Made by a program: the position numbers and the translations under genes | Shown: positions 28,201 to 33,206 of the stretch, one piece after another | Position numbering within the stretch: the stretch's first letter is position 1 | Layout: every line of letters begins with the position of its first letter | IMG/VR virus record: IMGVR_UViG_3300005613_000214 | Location: 1-35,554 of that record | Origin: a virus | Direction: 5' to 3' (one strand) | DNA: 35,554 nucleotides | The notes under the pieces: generated by a model | Told to the model about the DNA's origin: nothing | Database searches by the model: none | Seen by the model: the letters and a program-made list of their open reading frames with translations, nothing else

Positions 28201-28371
28201 TAATTTTATATACTTATCAATATTTTGAATTAAATCGGTGGGAGCTCCTTGATATTCCTGAGAAATGTAATACTGCGATAAAAATTCTGCAACAAGAGGA
28301 AACTCCTCTCTTACATAAGCAGGAAGTTGATTTTTGACAATCTGATTAAATGAAACTCTCTTTTCTGTCAT
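16288..28371 (-). CDS. 7: Giant gp7-like baseplate wedge protein (4027 aa)
   Basis: Position between gp6 and gp8 and motif content point to gp7 (T4: 1032 aa). Residues 17-55 (PAYVREEFPLVAEFLSQYY) and 210-236 (KDFYSTKGTDQSFKILFRSL, YGSDVEI) match the conserved DFYSTKG region of T4 gp7. Beyond that it is modular. Four E-I-x-x-Y/I...R-G-type modules lie near 97-125, 360-385, 1570-1625 and 3128-3170. About seven HG/HxL...G-x-x-V-x-Y...YYV repeats lie near 604, 840, 953, 1500, 1690, 1853 and 2993. GxGY repeats are scattered, densest at 1030-1180, 3330-3460 and 3740-3830. Residues about 1210-1345 carry a YHYH-like domain. No membrane segment or signal peptide. Likely adsorption-apparatus scaffold with surface modules; large relatives are called VrlC in some cyanophages. 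Confidence 0.88.
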   Translation of the reverse strand: MTEKRVSFNQIVKNQLPAYVREEFPLVAEFLSQYYISQEYQGAPTDLIQNIDKYIKLNETTGLNKSVRLNSNISFDDTTITINPSATTDGFPDSYGLLKINDEIITYTSKNRFSFIGCIRGFSGVSSYQNNTNPENLVFESTEAQEHSSGDTIENLSISFLNEFLKKTKKLFLPGFENRDFAIKSIERFPGDPNPDQSELNQNIFIKQSKDFYSTKGTDQSFKILFRSLYGSDVEIIKPRDFLFRPSDAGYRITNDLVVESVSGNPLDLENLTLFQDQYGDINKAYAPVTKVEKVNAGISSISYYRVSLDSGYDRDIIVNGAVYGTFSIHSKTKIIGNVSIGQTYIDVDSTLGFPNSGELSVTYPNEQSGVISYTSKTLTQFIGCSGVSFVIPDNTPIDVNTFAYAYVGVDTSNQVRVKIRSVLNSLNVEEEPLYHLPGEKIRIKTLGVESKDKKSNNWYFNTSSSQEIENIEFRLPKNYRVTLFDPHLVRIGDKIEIQGSDGSVFDNFKITNILNEKVFDCEGDINLNLNANFTFKRKRLKASSSLYNINNIDANVQNVYNLKEKTLVSSSSIPVYSDSSQNSKPINTRILSYTLSGEFPEGDTIRITSTTDHGFYTGDEVYYTPQKINQDTVVSSLFDEGIYYVFRVDSNNIKLARSRSNIFNGIFVELSSDKEVSDNKIELLRFKDKTLANQKILREISPPVNDGKIYPTLPGQTGILINGVEILNYKSRDFIYYGNIENIDVIAGGEDYDIVNTPQLLIKDSIGTGATGYVSVKGNLKEIKIIDSGFDYVDTPVVRIIGGNGSNAIAEAVLTDTVHEVSFNSEERSALVDITNNTIGFTTYHKFRNNEQVIYKTSSERGISGLSTDSNYYVSVQNTSTIKLHKTYSDSVSGINTIFLLDYGTGNHTFESVNKKKVISSIVVTNSGEGYENKLRTCPSAGINTALNLIEIKDHGYKSGEIITYNVDGTAASGLSTTSQYYVTSVDENGFHVSNVGLTTSDPEFFYRTKQYVNITSSGIGTHLFNYPEISIQVIGNIGIASVSDDDFKCKVQPIFRGEITSVHLSNNGTGYGSSIINYKKEPLIEVDSGFGASFTPIIVGGRISEVLIDNGGYSYTSPPELVVTGDGDGAKLTSILTNGRVTSVKIVSPGAGYNQYSTRISATSSGSGSKFITNIKSWNINLFQRYLNILNDDDGIIVDGINNNYGLEYCHIYAPRGLRRTSYSIDSLGNSLYQEPDLKVDSAGNEISSEYHSPIIGWAYDGNPIYGPYGYSSKTGGSIARMKSSYVLSPDSGRPPEFPDGFFIEDYIYVPSNDNAFLDENNGRFCKTPDFPNGTYAYFATFDDEIESDGIFVKRRLPIFPYLIGKNYQSKPNSFNFNPGSNQDQFNLNDGKWLRNTYPYNFTKRNSYYDYVLFPNKLKEQTSKVVTTQIGVIENIGIETGGTNYKVNDDIILDDTSSGRGFSGRVSRITGKSVSSVSVSSTSIIDIQFYPLGGNGRIIGFSSFPHSLNDFDTVKISGLNTTSSFLEGFYKIGITTNRFSITGLGTTSVGISSATTTGIITYIPVTGPLDFLSIRENDILSIENEKIKVLNVDEKSSRIRVLREYDGTVGTSHTAGTLLLENPRKFSINAGYSTYFSNLLNRELYFNPSESLGIGSSFGVGIGSTLVFSNPGAGITQIFIPTKSIYIPDHKLKTGDSVTYNSNGGDSIIISNDGITTSSLPNNSIVYIHAIDKNLIGISTVKVGIGSTGTIVGVSSTTRNQSTLYLSGFGTGVYHSFKTNFPEILSGRIDKNLVTVSTAETHGLLNYNSIDINVNPSIAKTFSVKYNDYSRRVLIGEREFTSSDVDINLNEIYISQHGLESGQVVLYTSNLPSGGLETNKIYYVYVVDNDRIKLTNSFYDSLSDRPLVVNITSSSDGKLSLINPPISIHRNSKLVFDLTDHSLSHISLGSSIPSFDINLFVDKNFTNIYNNIEDKNLIVQKTGIIGVTTDAKLEVIINDNTPNVLYYKLSPVNISSIPDEKKEIVIDENIYENNTIFVKNSNYNGEYKILIASNNTFTYNIEDYPEKDSYTSENAIISYSTNSLSAKGSIEKIDILNSGYGFDIIPGVSSIRTLEGSGAILNPESSSIGLIKKIKIENIGFDYPTDFTLRPSVKIAEVLDLQPLSSFESIGVTSTGIGYVVAPELVVIDGKTGEQITDVDLRYNIEDDTVDILKNTKGLFELEPTIIPVKNCNGVGISSISYDSVTKDVTVSLSVGFTTVGGFPFAVNDKILIENISISETDSEYRGYNSENYNYELFTLTGISPDYGGLTATITYNLSESLLEGESPGTFDSLESAGRVIPEKYFPTFKSILTKNIFYEGEQVETLDRVSSGKLFKFNPITEKSIVETVDDFEVGKILLGRSSDSQALITKSSPFNINNSTYKLDSFSRVIGGWAYDAGVLNDNKQRLQDSFYYQNFSYSLKSNVDFDSWNDIVSNLNHTAGFKKFSDFQLESKASNPTSMVVGITTDLTDLDLKIDLIGVIDVNCIYNFDLVSENALNINSNLVSDKIIFNSAILTDYFESFGNRVLLFDDISDQFNSNPRPTRYSVVHRSPASNIRTQKYIIFTRDAFYVDERQLTIASFLIDNNNNTYLNQYGIYGPTNLGDYDVSFDGTEILLSFYPNKYEINNYDTTSISYSLKDTLTSVGSSHFGPVSIASSSILVSTGTTTTLVGIASTYISSKILVEMGTPDGRFQYDEISLIHNNVDVSLLEFSSLDNSSSSYVSSGLGTYNAYISGSNINLDFSPNPGIAATVNLINISIGDTSSTGIGTYQMKYVRIEGSSTSIASSTSPIAHNIATFDESYDAAYFIVQVSDITNNRHQVSEVLLLENDAESLTYQTEFGNLETNSGLGTIGSYHTHPIDTNLTFTPLPNIDVEVKVYMNAFQYDDENINEQIDLNNAIIETDFSEYFGTNSDIKREFDLTHQNYPVFVRNFLGDDSNFVNINRNEITIANHFFVTGEELSYTHAGYGSTMAIGIATTTIPGIGTTDKLPSTVYAVKIDDKTLKLSSSAENALKIIPEVLDITHVGIGTSHTLTAKNQNSKVVIAIDNNIQSPIVSTSQTTSLAREARFFDDTLFFTGITSFFGGDLVKIGDEIVRIDGVGIGSTNAIRVRRSWMGTTNAGYSTGSLVTKVTGNYNIVGNKLNFVSAPYGNIPLSTTSNPPDSRDWVGISTSSKFHGRMFMRSGDINGTNDPYYKNYIFDDISDSFTGISSIFTLTSSGSDITGITTSNAIVLINEIFQNVGFEDTYVLTESGGKTDIEFVGSARTLGSDVGISSFPRGGMIVSVGSSAGFGYQPLVSAGGTAVVSISGTIQSISIGNSGSGYREIQAVNVGVATSTTGIPNIHFIGTATVSNGNIVSVSITNPGSGYSSSNPPYVIFDDPLSYSNIPLIYSDNSSPGIGTSASINVVVGQGSSVIDFEIQSTGYAYGQGQILTLPIGGVSGIPTTSDYAPFELTIERTINDKFSGWTIGDLQILDDFDEFFNGNRRTFSLKLAGENVSILASPGSNVNVEHTLLIFINDILQVPGESYRFNGGNILTFTEAPKEGDTSKVIFYRGSGDIDVIEREVLDTVKVGDTLTINHSPTLGQSETLQEDPRLVTRIDSVDVVSTNPYYGPGNIDNPDLLRPVTWCRQTEDVFVDSKIVGKSRELYEANINPSAYLIKSVGIGETIIFVDNVRPFFNPTNETNAGGSDPFAFQRDIVLISQDSKVAASATAIVSVAGTISSIVLSNGGVGYTTTPTVSIAGIGVGATVTAEASATISGGSIVSIDIINSGLGYTTSNSPVVLIESPLTNKESNKIQSYEGDFGIITGIATTSVGIASTGLILDLTIEKDSFLRDSSVVGVTTLSGIQTGYYFIVYDSNIGSGVTSLESDNSVLGIGTQFLDNVYKVSSVSVGQTDVVGFGITYVARVTVSISDYNSLTGIGTSSFYGRYSWGKLSLSSRLEVDDKKEYNTYLNNGITGILTGSIVNRKIPLRYQDYIL

Positions 28372-28375
28372 TTTG

Positions 28376-30295
28376 TTATGATCTTACTAAATTCCCGTTG
28401 GTGTAACTTGATGAGACTGTATAATTTGATGCGGAAAAATCAACTCCAGATGAAATTGAATCCGGTACCATTTCAAAATTACTCTTACTTATATCTAGTT
28501 GCAAATATAAATCCTGTTTTCCGAGTACATCATTTGATTTTGGAATAGAAGATATTTCTATAATTGGAATTCCATCCTTGTTTTTTGCAGATACAATATT
28601 AATTGGATTTAAAGTTATTTCACCTGTTTTATAATTAATCGTTCCTACATTTTCCCTCACAACTGCAAAATCCTTCGATGCTTTTGTTGTGACAGTAAAA
28701 AGAAAAATTGATCCCGTTTCCGAATCAATACTCGTAGTAGAATCACCGAGATAAAGATCGGTATTAATACCATTGATTCTAAAAGAAGTTGTCTTAATAT
28801 TAAATCGAGTTGACTTTTTATGGAATTCGTTTCCAAATCCAATTTTATATTCGGTAAATGCATTAAGAACAACTCTCAAATCTCTTCTCATTTGTAAAGT
28901 TGTAATATTTGAAGTGATTGAATCATCACTCATATCAATAATATTCAAAAACTTACTGTATTTAAATTTTGCGCCATATCTATTGAGTTCACTAGATTCC
29001 GAATACTTTTGAATATTTGTATTTACAATATTAGAAACATATGAAGAACTGGGAGCTAAATTTGTGTTATAGTATATTTTTGAATTTACCTCAACATACA
29101 AATACTTCAAATCTAAAATTTCAGGAACAATTCCCGCAACAGCATATTTCTTAAGTTTATTTTTGATATTTTCTTTAATTAAGTTTGGTATAAAATCACC
29201 ATTTCTTGGTTTTATACTAATAAAAACTTTTCCATATTGTGGTGGTGATAAATCTTCTCCGCCAAATACTGTAAGCGATTCTGCTTCTGGATAAATGCGA
29301 GATGGTATTAATGCTTGATAATCACTTACGGTTAATGCTCTGTTATAAGAAGAATACACTCTTGGTGCATATTTCTTAATAGATTCTACAGATTCTATAA
29401 CATCACCACCAGATGAAATCGTATTAGTGGTTATCAGAGAAATTCCAGATGCGATATTTGTTTCATCATTATTTCTAGTAAAAGACAATCTTCCATTAAA
29501 AAGGAATTGACTTATTCCGTTTGCAGAATCTCCATTACATGTAATATATTCTATTTCTACAACATCACCATTATCTAATTTTCTTCCAAAAATACCATCA
29601 GGAAAAAGTATTTCATATCTTTCATTCTCAATTTCTTGAAGAAAATATACTCTTGATTCCGAATTTAAATCAAACAAATCATCTTTAAGTTGATATTTTG
29701 TTCTTGTAGTTCCACGTTCTAAAACAAAAACATTAATAAGTCGAGTATCAATACCAGAGTTTGGTAAAATGAATCTTTGATTTGGATTAAATGAATTTAC
29801 TGTGAAAGTTGTTGTTAATAAATTTCCTTCATAAATTGGTATCTCATCAAATGATGCAATGTTATCAAATACTGGAACAGTGATATCATTTAAAGTTGAA
29901 AAGACAAAAGAAGTATTTGCAAATGTTCCAGATGATGATGCAACAGGGCCTTTCTTAAGAGTAATTGAAGATGGTGTTGTATTACTATCGGTGACATCAA
30001 CAAAGAAAGATATGGTTGCTTCTGATGCCCTTCTTGATTTTGGTATATATCCAATATTTCTTGCCAGTGCAACGACATTCTCTCTCAATGTCGCACTATC
30101 GATGAATACCTCATTTGATACCATATTGGCATTATATGAGGTAATATATGTATTATATGCCAGTACATCAATGATTGATGAAAGATTAGATCCTTCAAAA
30201 TCATAATCAGTAAAATTTGAATTACTTCTCAAGTAATCAATAATACTTGTTTTAATCTGATCGAAATCCAGATTACTAAAATTTAAAAGAGGCAT
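28376..30295 (-). CDS. 6: Baseplate wedge gp6
   Basis: 639 aa, near T4 gp6 (660 aa). The N-terminus LNFSNLDFDQIKTSIIDYLR, followed by FTDYDFEGSNLSSIIDVLAY and NTYITSYNANMVSNEVFIDS, is the conserved gp6 / baseplate-J-like opening. Further conserved parts are RENVVALARNIGYIPKSRRA, LPDGIFGRKLDNGDVVEIEY (in FPDGIFGRKL form), YAPRVYSSYNRALTVSDYQ and a segment around EAESLTVFGGEDLSPPQYG. gp6 dimers form the continuous ring of the baseplate that dilates on infection. It begins immediately after the gp25 stop (TAAATG, no gap) and ends 4 nt before the gp7-like gene. No extra modules are seen, unlike its neighbours. Confidence 0.95.
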   Translation of the reverse strand: MPLLNFSNLDFDQIKTSIIDYLRSNSNFTDYDFEGSNLSSIIDVLAYNTYITSYNANMVSNEVFIDSATLRENVVALARNIGYIPKSRRASEATISFFVDVTDSNTTPSSITLKKGPVASSSGTFANTSFVFSTLNDITVPVFDNIASFDEIPIYEGNLLTTTFTVNSFNPNQRFILPNSGIDTRLINVFVLERGTTRTKYQLKDDLFDLNSESRVYFLQEIENERYEILFPDGIFGRKLDNGDVVEIEYITCNGDSANGISQFLFNGRLSFTRNNDETNIASGISLITTNTISSGGDVIESVESIKKYAPRVYSSYNRALTVSDYQALIPSRIYPEAESLTVFGGEDLSPPQYGKVFISIKPRNGDFIPNLIKENIKNKLKKYAVAGIVPEILDLKYLYVEVNSKIYYNTNLAPSSSYVSNIVNTNIQKYSESSELNRYGAKFKYSKFLNIIDMSDDSITSNITTLQMRRDLRVVLNAFTEYKIGFGNEFHKKSTRFNIKTTSFRINGINTDLYLGDSTTSIDSETGSIFLFTVTTKASKDFAVVRENVGTINYKTGEITLNPINIVSAKNKDGIPIIEISSIPKSNDVLGKQDLYLQLDISKSNFEMVPDSISSGVDFSASNYTVSSSYTNGNLVRS

Positions 30296-30697
30296 TTACC
30301 TAGTTGGTTGTAATACAAATTCTAATTGTTGTGCAGGAACATCAGCTCCTATAATTTGATATATAATTTTTACATCAAAAGTATTATTATCGTAATCTGG
30401 AAAAGATTCCACATCAATTAAATCAACTCTTGGTTCATAGTTTTCAATTGATTGTCGAATTTCATCAGTAATAATAGATGCAGAAATATCATCTACATTT
30501 TCAAATAAAGTTCTAGAAATTCTAGATCCAAAATTTTCATCAAAAAACTTTTCGCCAGGAAGAGTGAAAACAATATTTCTGATAGAACGAGCAATCGCAT
30601 TTTCATTCTTAAGGGCAATCAAATCATTACTCAGAGGATTTCTCTGAAATGTCATACTAATATCTTTAAATCCTTGACTTACCCTTTCTAAAGGCAT
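30296..30697 (-). CDS. 25: Baseplate wedge gp25 (lysozyme-like fold family)
   Basis: 133 aa; T4 gp25 is 132 aa. Start MPLERVSQGFKDISMTFQRN, then NENAIARSIRNIVFTLPGEK, FFDENFGSRISRTLFENVDD and the diagnostic ENYEPRVDL (E-P-R motif) followed by IDVESFPDYD. This family also includes the baseplate proteins of type VI secretion (TssE). gp25 stabilises the wedge and sheath start with gp6 and gp53. It is the first T4 core gene of the structural operon and precedes gp6 without a gap. A late-promoter-like motif lies 20 nt before the start codon. Confidence 0.95.
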   Translation of the reverse strand: MPLERVSQGFKDISMTFQRNPLSNDLIALKNENAIARSIRNIVFTLPGEKFFDENFGSRISRTLFENVDDISASIITDEIRQSIENYEPRVDLIDVESFPDYDNNTFDVKIIYQIIGADVPAQQLEFVLQPTR

Positions 30698-30717
30698 GAA
30701 ATATTATAATTCTGTCT

Positions 30718-30725
30718 TATTTATT
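30718..30725 (-). promoter_or_regulatory. Late-promoter-like AATAAATA before gp25
   Basis: The minus strand reads AATAAATA, 20 nt before the gp25 ATG, across the stop codon of the 216-aa gene. Seven of eight bases agree with the T4 late consensus, and the distance agrees with those of gp8 and gp13. Confidence 0.45.
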
Positions 30726-31371
30726 CCTGTTCTTTTGCAGTTTTCCAAAAGTAATCTTCTTGATTTCCAAGTCCCATCTGATCATATCCATTTTCAACCT
30801 GATAGTATTTTGTTGATACTTTAAAGTCAGGTTTCTTTGGTTCTTTTGGAGTTAAACTATTATCATAAATTCGAATTCGATTATTTGGATATAATGCATA
30901 TTGTCCATTATTTAATTCAATTAAATTATGTGATTTATGTTCTGAAGGATTTTCACTTGTTGCATAATCAATGATATCTGGATCATGATGATAATTGTCT
31001 ATAGTACACACGTAGGTGCCTCTCTGTGCGCCGAAATCGCGTGTATGGCACTCATAGTCCATTGAACCGATAAATTGCTTTTGAACGGTTACAACACCAT
31101 AATCCATGCAGTTCCAGAACTGTAAATTATTTAATGGAATATCAGGATCTGGTTTTTGTGGACGACTTAAAAATGCACTAATAGGTAACTTATCATACAT
31201 TGCTGCATATTCTGGTAAATAAGTTTCAAAATAAAATGCACGTCCAGGTATTGATTTAACTGATACCCAAACACCTTTTACAAATTCACCATGTCCACTT
31301 TGATGATCTTTTAAATATTCTTTTCTTACCCATACTTCTTGAGATGGTAAATTAGAAATTAAACAAGACAT
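30721..31371 (-). CDS. Conserved marine T4-like phage protein (216 aa), unknown function
   Basis: Starts MSCLISNLPSQEVWVRKEYL and continues GHGEFVKGVWVSVKSIPGRA, FYFETYLPEYAAMYDKLPIS, LQFWNCMDYGVVTVQKQFIG, YECHTRDFGAQRGTYVCTID, QYALYPNNRIRIYDNSLTP and TKYYQVENGYDQMGL. I recognise the whole chain as a highly conserved hypothetical protein of cyanophages next to gp25, without a function I can assign. It is soluble, aromatic-rich and has no signal. It is the first gene after the terminator at 31402-31430 and shares the strand and spacing of the structural operon (23 nt before gp25), so it may be a virion or late protein. Confidence 0.85.
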   Translation of the reverse strand: MSCLISNLPSQEVWVRKEYLKDHQSGHGEFVKGVWVSVKSIPGRAFYFETYLPEYAAMYDKLPISAFLSRPQKPDPDIPLNNLQFWNCMDYGVVTVQKQFIGSMDYECHTRDFGAQRGTYVCTIDNYHHDPDIIDYATSENPSEHKSHNLIELNNGQYALYPNNRIRIYDNSLTPKEPKKPDFKVSTKYYQVENGYDQMGLGNQEDYFWKTAKEQE

Positions 31372-31401
31372 AGTAATTCATATCTTCTTATTATTAGTTA
31401 T

Positions 31402-31430
31402 AAAAAAAAGAGGATACCGAAGTATCCTCT
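31402..31430 (-). terminator. Strong intrinsic terminator ending the accessory operon
   Basis: On the minus strand a 9-bp perfect stem (AGAGGATAC with GTATCCTCT) closes a TTCG tetraloop inside CTTCGG and is followed by a run of eight Ts. It stands 5 nt after the 44-aa gene and before the 216-aa gene, so it separates the right-hand gene set from the virion operon. Confidence 0.92.
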
Positions 31431-31435
31431 CATTC

Positions 31436-31570
31436 TTATCCTTTTCCTTGTCCTCGATATGCTTTCTTTCTTCCATTACGAGAAGTTGGCGAAAGAAGCG
31501 TTCTAGACGAGCGGCCTTGCCGAGTCTTTTTAGGTTTCCCAGCTTCAAAGGTATTATTCTTCAGTGCCAT
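31436..31570 (-). CDS. Small basic protein, 44 aa, cyanophage conserved
   Basis: MALKNNTFEAGKPKKTRQGR, followed by SSRTLLSPTSRNGRKKAYRG and QGKG. About one third of residues are Lys or Arg. The pattern K-P-K-K-T-R-Q-G-R-S...S-R-N...K-x-Y-R-G-Q-G is shared by short proteins of many T4-like marine phages. It overlaps the end of the 57-aa gene by 17 nt in another frame, and a strong terminator follows. Likely binds nucleic acid (from charge only); function unknown. Confidence 0.85.
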   Translation of the reverse strand: MALKNNTFEAGKPKKTRQGRSSRTLLSPTSRNGRKKAYRGQGKG

Positions 31571-31727
31571 AAATACTGTCCTCTATTTCAATAAGATTTG
31601 GATCAATTTCTTCACCATTATCAAAACGTTCAGAAAGTTCTTGAAGAACCTCTCTACATTGTTTTGAAGAGAGGTTCACATAAATTCTCCGTCCATTATA
31701 AATGATATCGGTGTATTTTTCTTTCAT
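31554..31727 (-). CDS. Small protein, 57 aa, unknown
   Basis: Starts at an ATG that overlaps the stop of the glycosyltransferase (TGATG) and reads MKEKYTDIIYNGRRIYVNLS, then SKQCREVLQELSERFDNGEE and IDPNLIEIEDSIYGTEE. A short beta hairpin followed by an amphipathic helix and an acidic tail seems likely. The exact overlap at one end and the overlap with the 44-aa gene at the other argue for a real coupled gene. No function can be assigned. Confidence 0.78.
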   Translation of the reverse strand: MKEKYTDIIYNGRRIYVNLSSKQCREVLQELSERFDNGEEIDPNLIEIEDSIYGTEE

Positions 31728-32494
31728 CAAATAATGCGAGTTTTTTCATGTCCGACACGAATGCGAGGATCGCACCAAATGTCAAAACCTGCTTCTTTTG
31801 CATCAAGACAGAAAGAAACATCCTCTCCGCACATATCTTGAACACTACCACTTTCAAAAACTTGCATCTTTGGTGCAAACCAAGGATACTCAAGATTTTC
31901 AAATACACCCTTCTTAATCAGTACCCAACCAAAACCGGTATAATCTACAGTGAAAGGTTTCTTTCGTTTTGAAATTGATTCAACAGTTTCATGATTCATG
32001 ACTCCGCCATTCTTACGGAAATCATCTTCTTCTAACCAATGTGCAACTGATGTTGTACGTCCATCTTCAGTTGCATACCAACCAGAAACAACTTCACGTT
32101 CTGTACCATCTTCAGAAATAGCAAGATCACAAAGTTGCCAAAACTTGTTTGAATCAAAAACAATATCACTATCAATCCAAAGTTGATAATCATATTCAAG
32201 TTTACCATCCCATGGAATTTGCTTTGGCCCACGAAGTACATTTGCACCAAGACATTTGCATCGTGCAAAATTAACCATTGATGAATAATCTTGACTAATC
32301 TGAATACTCATTCCATTTTGTACCATATCAAAGCAAAGTTGTACAAATGCTTTGAGGAAAATAAAAGAGCATCCACGACCAGGAAGGCAGAATACAATAC
32401 TCTTACCTCTCATTCGTTCTTTAATCGCTTCAATATCCCAATCTTCTGCTTTTTTCTTTGGTGCAGAAGTTTTTACAGTAAATCCTTTTGCCAT
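31727..32494 (-). CDS. GT-A-fold glycosyltransferase-like protein (255 aa)
   Basis: Residues 31-41 (KSIVFCLPGRG) form the first beta strand and sugar-nucleotide loop. Residues 106-113 (WIDSDIVF) carry the D-x-D metal-binding motif (DSD 108-110) expected for GT-A glycosyltransferases. VVSGWYATEDGRT and FTVDYTGFGWVLIKKGVFEN follow in the middle, and residues about 225-250 read MCGEDVSFCLDAKEAGFDIW, then the RVGHEK ending. This resembles small family-2-like enzymes of marine T4-like phages. The acceptor is unknown: phage DNA, virion protein or host surface glycan are all possible. It has its own sigma70-like promoter 18 nt or so upstream of the ATG and heads a three-gene unit ending at the terminator at 31402-31430. 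Confidence 0.85.
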   Translation of the reverse strand: MAKGFTVKTSAPKKKAEDWDIEAIKERMRGKSIVFCLPGRGCSFIFLKAFVQLCFDMVQNGMSIQISQDYSSMVNFARCKCLGANVLRGPKQIPWDGKLEYDYQLWIDSDIVFDSNKFWQLCDLAISEDGTEREVVSGWYATEDGRTTSVAHWLEEDDFRKNGGVMNHETVESISKRKKPFTVDYTGFGWVLIKKGVFENLEYPWFAPKMQVFESGSVQDMCGEDVSFCLDAKEAGFDIWCDPRIRVGHEKTRII

Positions 32495-32518
32495 AAGTTT
32501 TGAAGTAACTTCACTATC

Positions 32519-32547
32519 AGTTTAACAGTTTATATATCTCTTGTCAA
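32519..32547 (-). promoter_or_regulatory. Sigma70-like promoter for the glycosyltransferase unit
   Basis: TTGACA (32547-32542), a 17-nt spacer and TAAACT (32524-32519) on the minus strand; start expected near 32512, about 18 nt before the ATG at 32494. The -35 box contains the TGA stop codon of the 64-aa gene. Same layout as three other promoters in this region. Confidence 0.7.
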
Positions 32548-32738
32548 TATGATGGAGAACCTAAATTATTTTCTACTAACAACGTAAGTTCCTCATATGA
32601 TAAATCCTCAGCAGTATAATCAGTTTTCATTAAACCAACCATACTATTGAGTTGTTTCCATGTATTCTTAAATTCTTCTTCCTTTAATGAAGAAAATAAA
32701 CATCTATCCTTTGCATAAATGTGATAAACCTTTTCCAT
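32544..32738 (-). CDS. Small conserved cyanophage protein, 64 aa
   Basis: MEKVYHIYAKDRCLFSSLKE, then EEFKNTWKQLNSMVGLMKTD and YTAEDLSYEELTLLVENNLG. The opening M-E-K-V-Y-H-I-Y-A-K...L-x-E-E-E-F-x-x-T-W is one I associate with many cyanophage genomes; no function is known. The start has GGAGA 8-9 nt upstream. A stem-loop lies between this gene and the 46-aa gene before it. Confidence 0.85.
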   Translation of the reverse strand: MEKVYHIYAKDRCLFSSLKEEEFKNTWKQLNSMVGLMKTDYTAEDLSYEELTLLVENNLGSPSY

Positions 32739-32763
32739 ATGAAAAATTTCTCCGGAATTTTTT

Positions 32764-32787
32764 GCAGTAATGTCAATTCATTACTGC
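32764..32787 (-). other. Intercistronic stem-loop around the stop of the 46-aa gene
   Basis: A 9-bp perfect inverted repeat GCAGTAATG / CATTACTGC with a 6-nt loop. It contains the TGA stop of the 46-aa gene, and on the minus strand it is followed by AAAAAA rather than Ts, so it is not a standard terminator. Possible RNA-processing or translation-control structure before the 64-aa gene. Confidence 0.6.
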
Positions 32788-32913
32788 ATTATATATCATA
32801 ATTAATAAAAATCCAAGTGTGGTAAACATCACTCGACTTATTTGTTTTGGATATCGTATTAACCATCCAACTAATACAACTTTCCAAAAGTTCCAATAAG
32901 GTGCTCGTTTCAT
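32773..32913 (-). CDS. Small membrane protein, 46 aa
   Basis: ATG at 32913 overlaps the stop of the 37-aa gene (ATGA). The product reads MKRAPYWNFWKVVLVGWLIR, then YPKQISRVMFTTLGFLLIMI and YNAVMN. Residues about 8-19 and 29-42 are hydrophobic, so one or two short membrane helices with a basic N-terminus are expected. I recognise related small cyanophage proteins with the same W-N-F-W-K-V-V-L-V-G-W core. Function unknown. Confidence 0.82.
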   Translation of the reverse strand: MKRAPYWNFWKVVLVGWLIRYPKQISRVMFTTLGFLLIMIYNAVMN

Positions 32914-33023
32914 TTCTTCTTTCTTTTTCGTGCGGCATTCTTTTGAGCACATGTCCTACCTTGTCCTTTTGATTTGTTCTTATTAGGACGACTCACACCG
33001 TTCTTATGAATCCATCTGAACAT
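32910..33023 (-). CDS. Very small basic protein, 37 aa
   Basis: MFRWIHKNGVSRPNKNKSKG, then QGRTCAQKNAARKRKKK. Preceded by CCGGAGG, a strong ribosome site about 10 nt before the ATG, and overlapping the next gene by ATGA. Fifteen of 37 residues are Lys, Arg or His. A likely nucleic-acid or ribosome-binding peptide by charge only. It is the first gene of the unit driven by the promoter at 33178-33206. Confidence 0.8.
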   Translation of the reverse strand: MFRWIHKNGVSRPNKNKSKGQGRTCAQKNAARKRKKK

Positions 33024-33152
33024 TGAAAAATACCTCCGGAAAATTTTTTTATATGTGATATTGATCGCTCGATTTGTCACCTCTGTAGGTTAGGGTAGTT
33101 AGCTATTTTTATATACGCAACGCCGCCACCACGATATCAACCACAACCGCAA

Positions 33153-33172
33153 AACACTGTCATCACGGTGTT
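33153..33172. promoter_or_regulatory. Inverted repeat at the expected start of transcription
   Basis: AACAC and GTGTT arms separated by 10 nt, with a nearly paired C/G inside, span the region 6-25 nt downstream of the -10 box TAGACT of the minus-strand promoter. The position suits an operator or a 5' RNA hairpin. A leader of about 150 nt without a convincing gene follows before the 37-aa ATG. Confidence 0.35.
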
Positions 33173-33177
33173 ACATA

Positions 33178-33206
33178 AGTCTAGCAAATAAGGGGAGAAC
33201 TGTCAA
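33178..33206 (-). promoter_or_regulatory. Sigma70-like promoter TTGACA-N17-TAGACT (minus strand)
   Basis: Perfect -35 TTGACA (33206-33201), 17-nt spacer, -10 TAGACT (33183-33178). Expected start near 33171, with a leader of about 150 nt before the 37-aa gene. The -35 box lies in the loop of the terminator hairpin that ends the 44-aa gene. Confidence 0.75.

Noticed and set aside
31696-32268. Overlapping minus-strand frames of 70 and 78 codons inside the glycosyltransferase gene
   Set aside because: They are out of frame with the strong, motif-bearing glycosyltransferase and show no family resemblance.
33024-33177. tRNA or hidden gene in the 150-nt leader before the 37-aa gene
   Set aside because: No cloverleaf could be drawn and only frames of about 8-16 codons occur on the minus strand.
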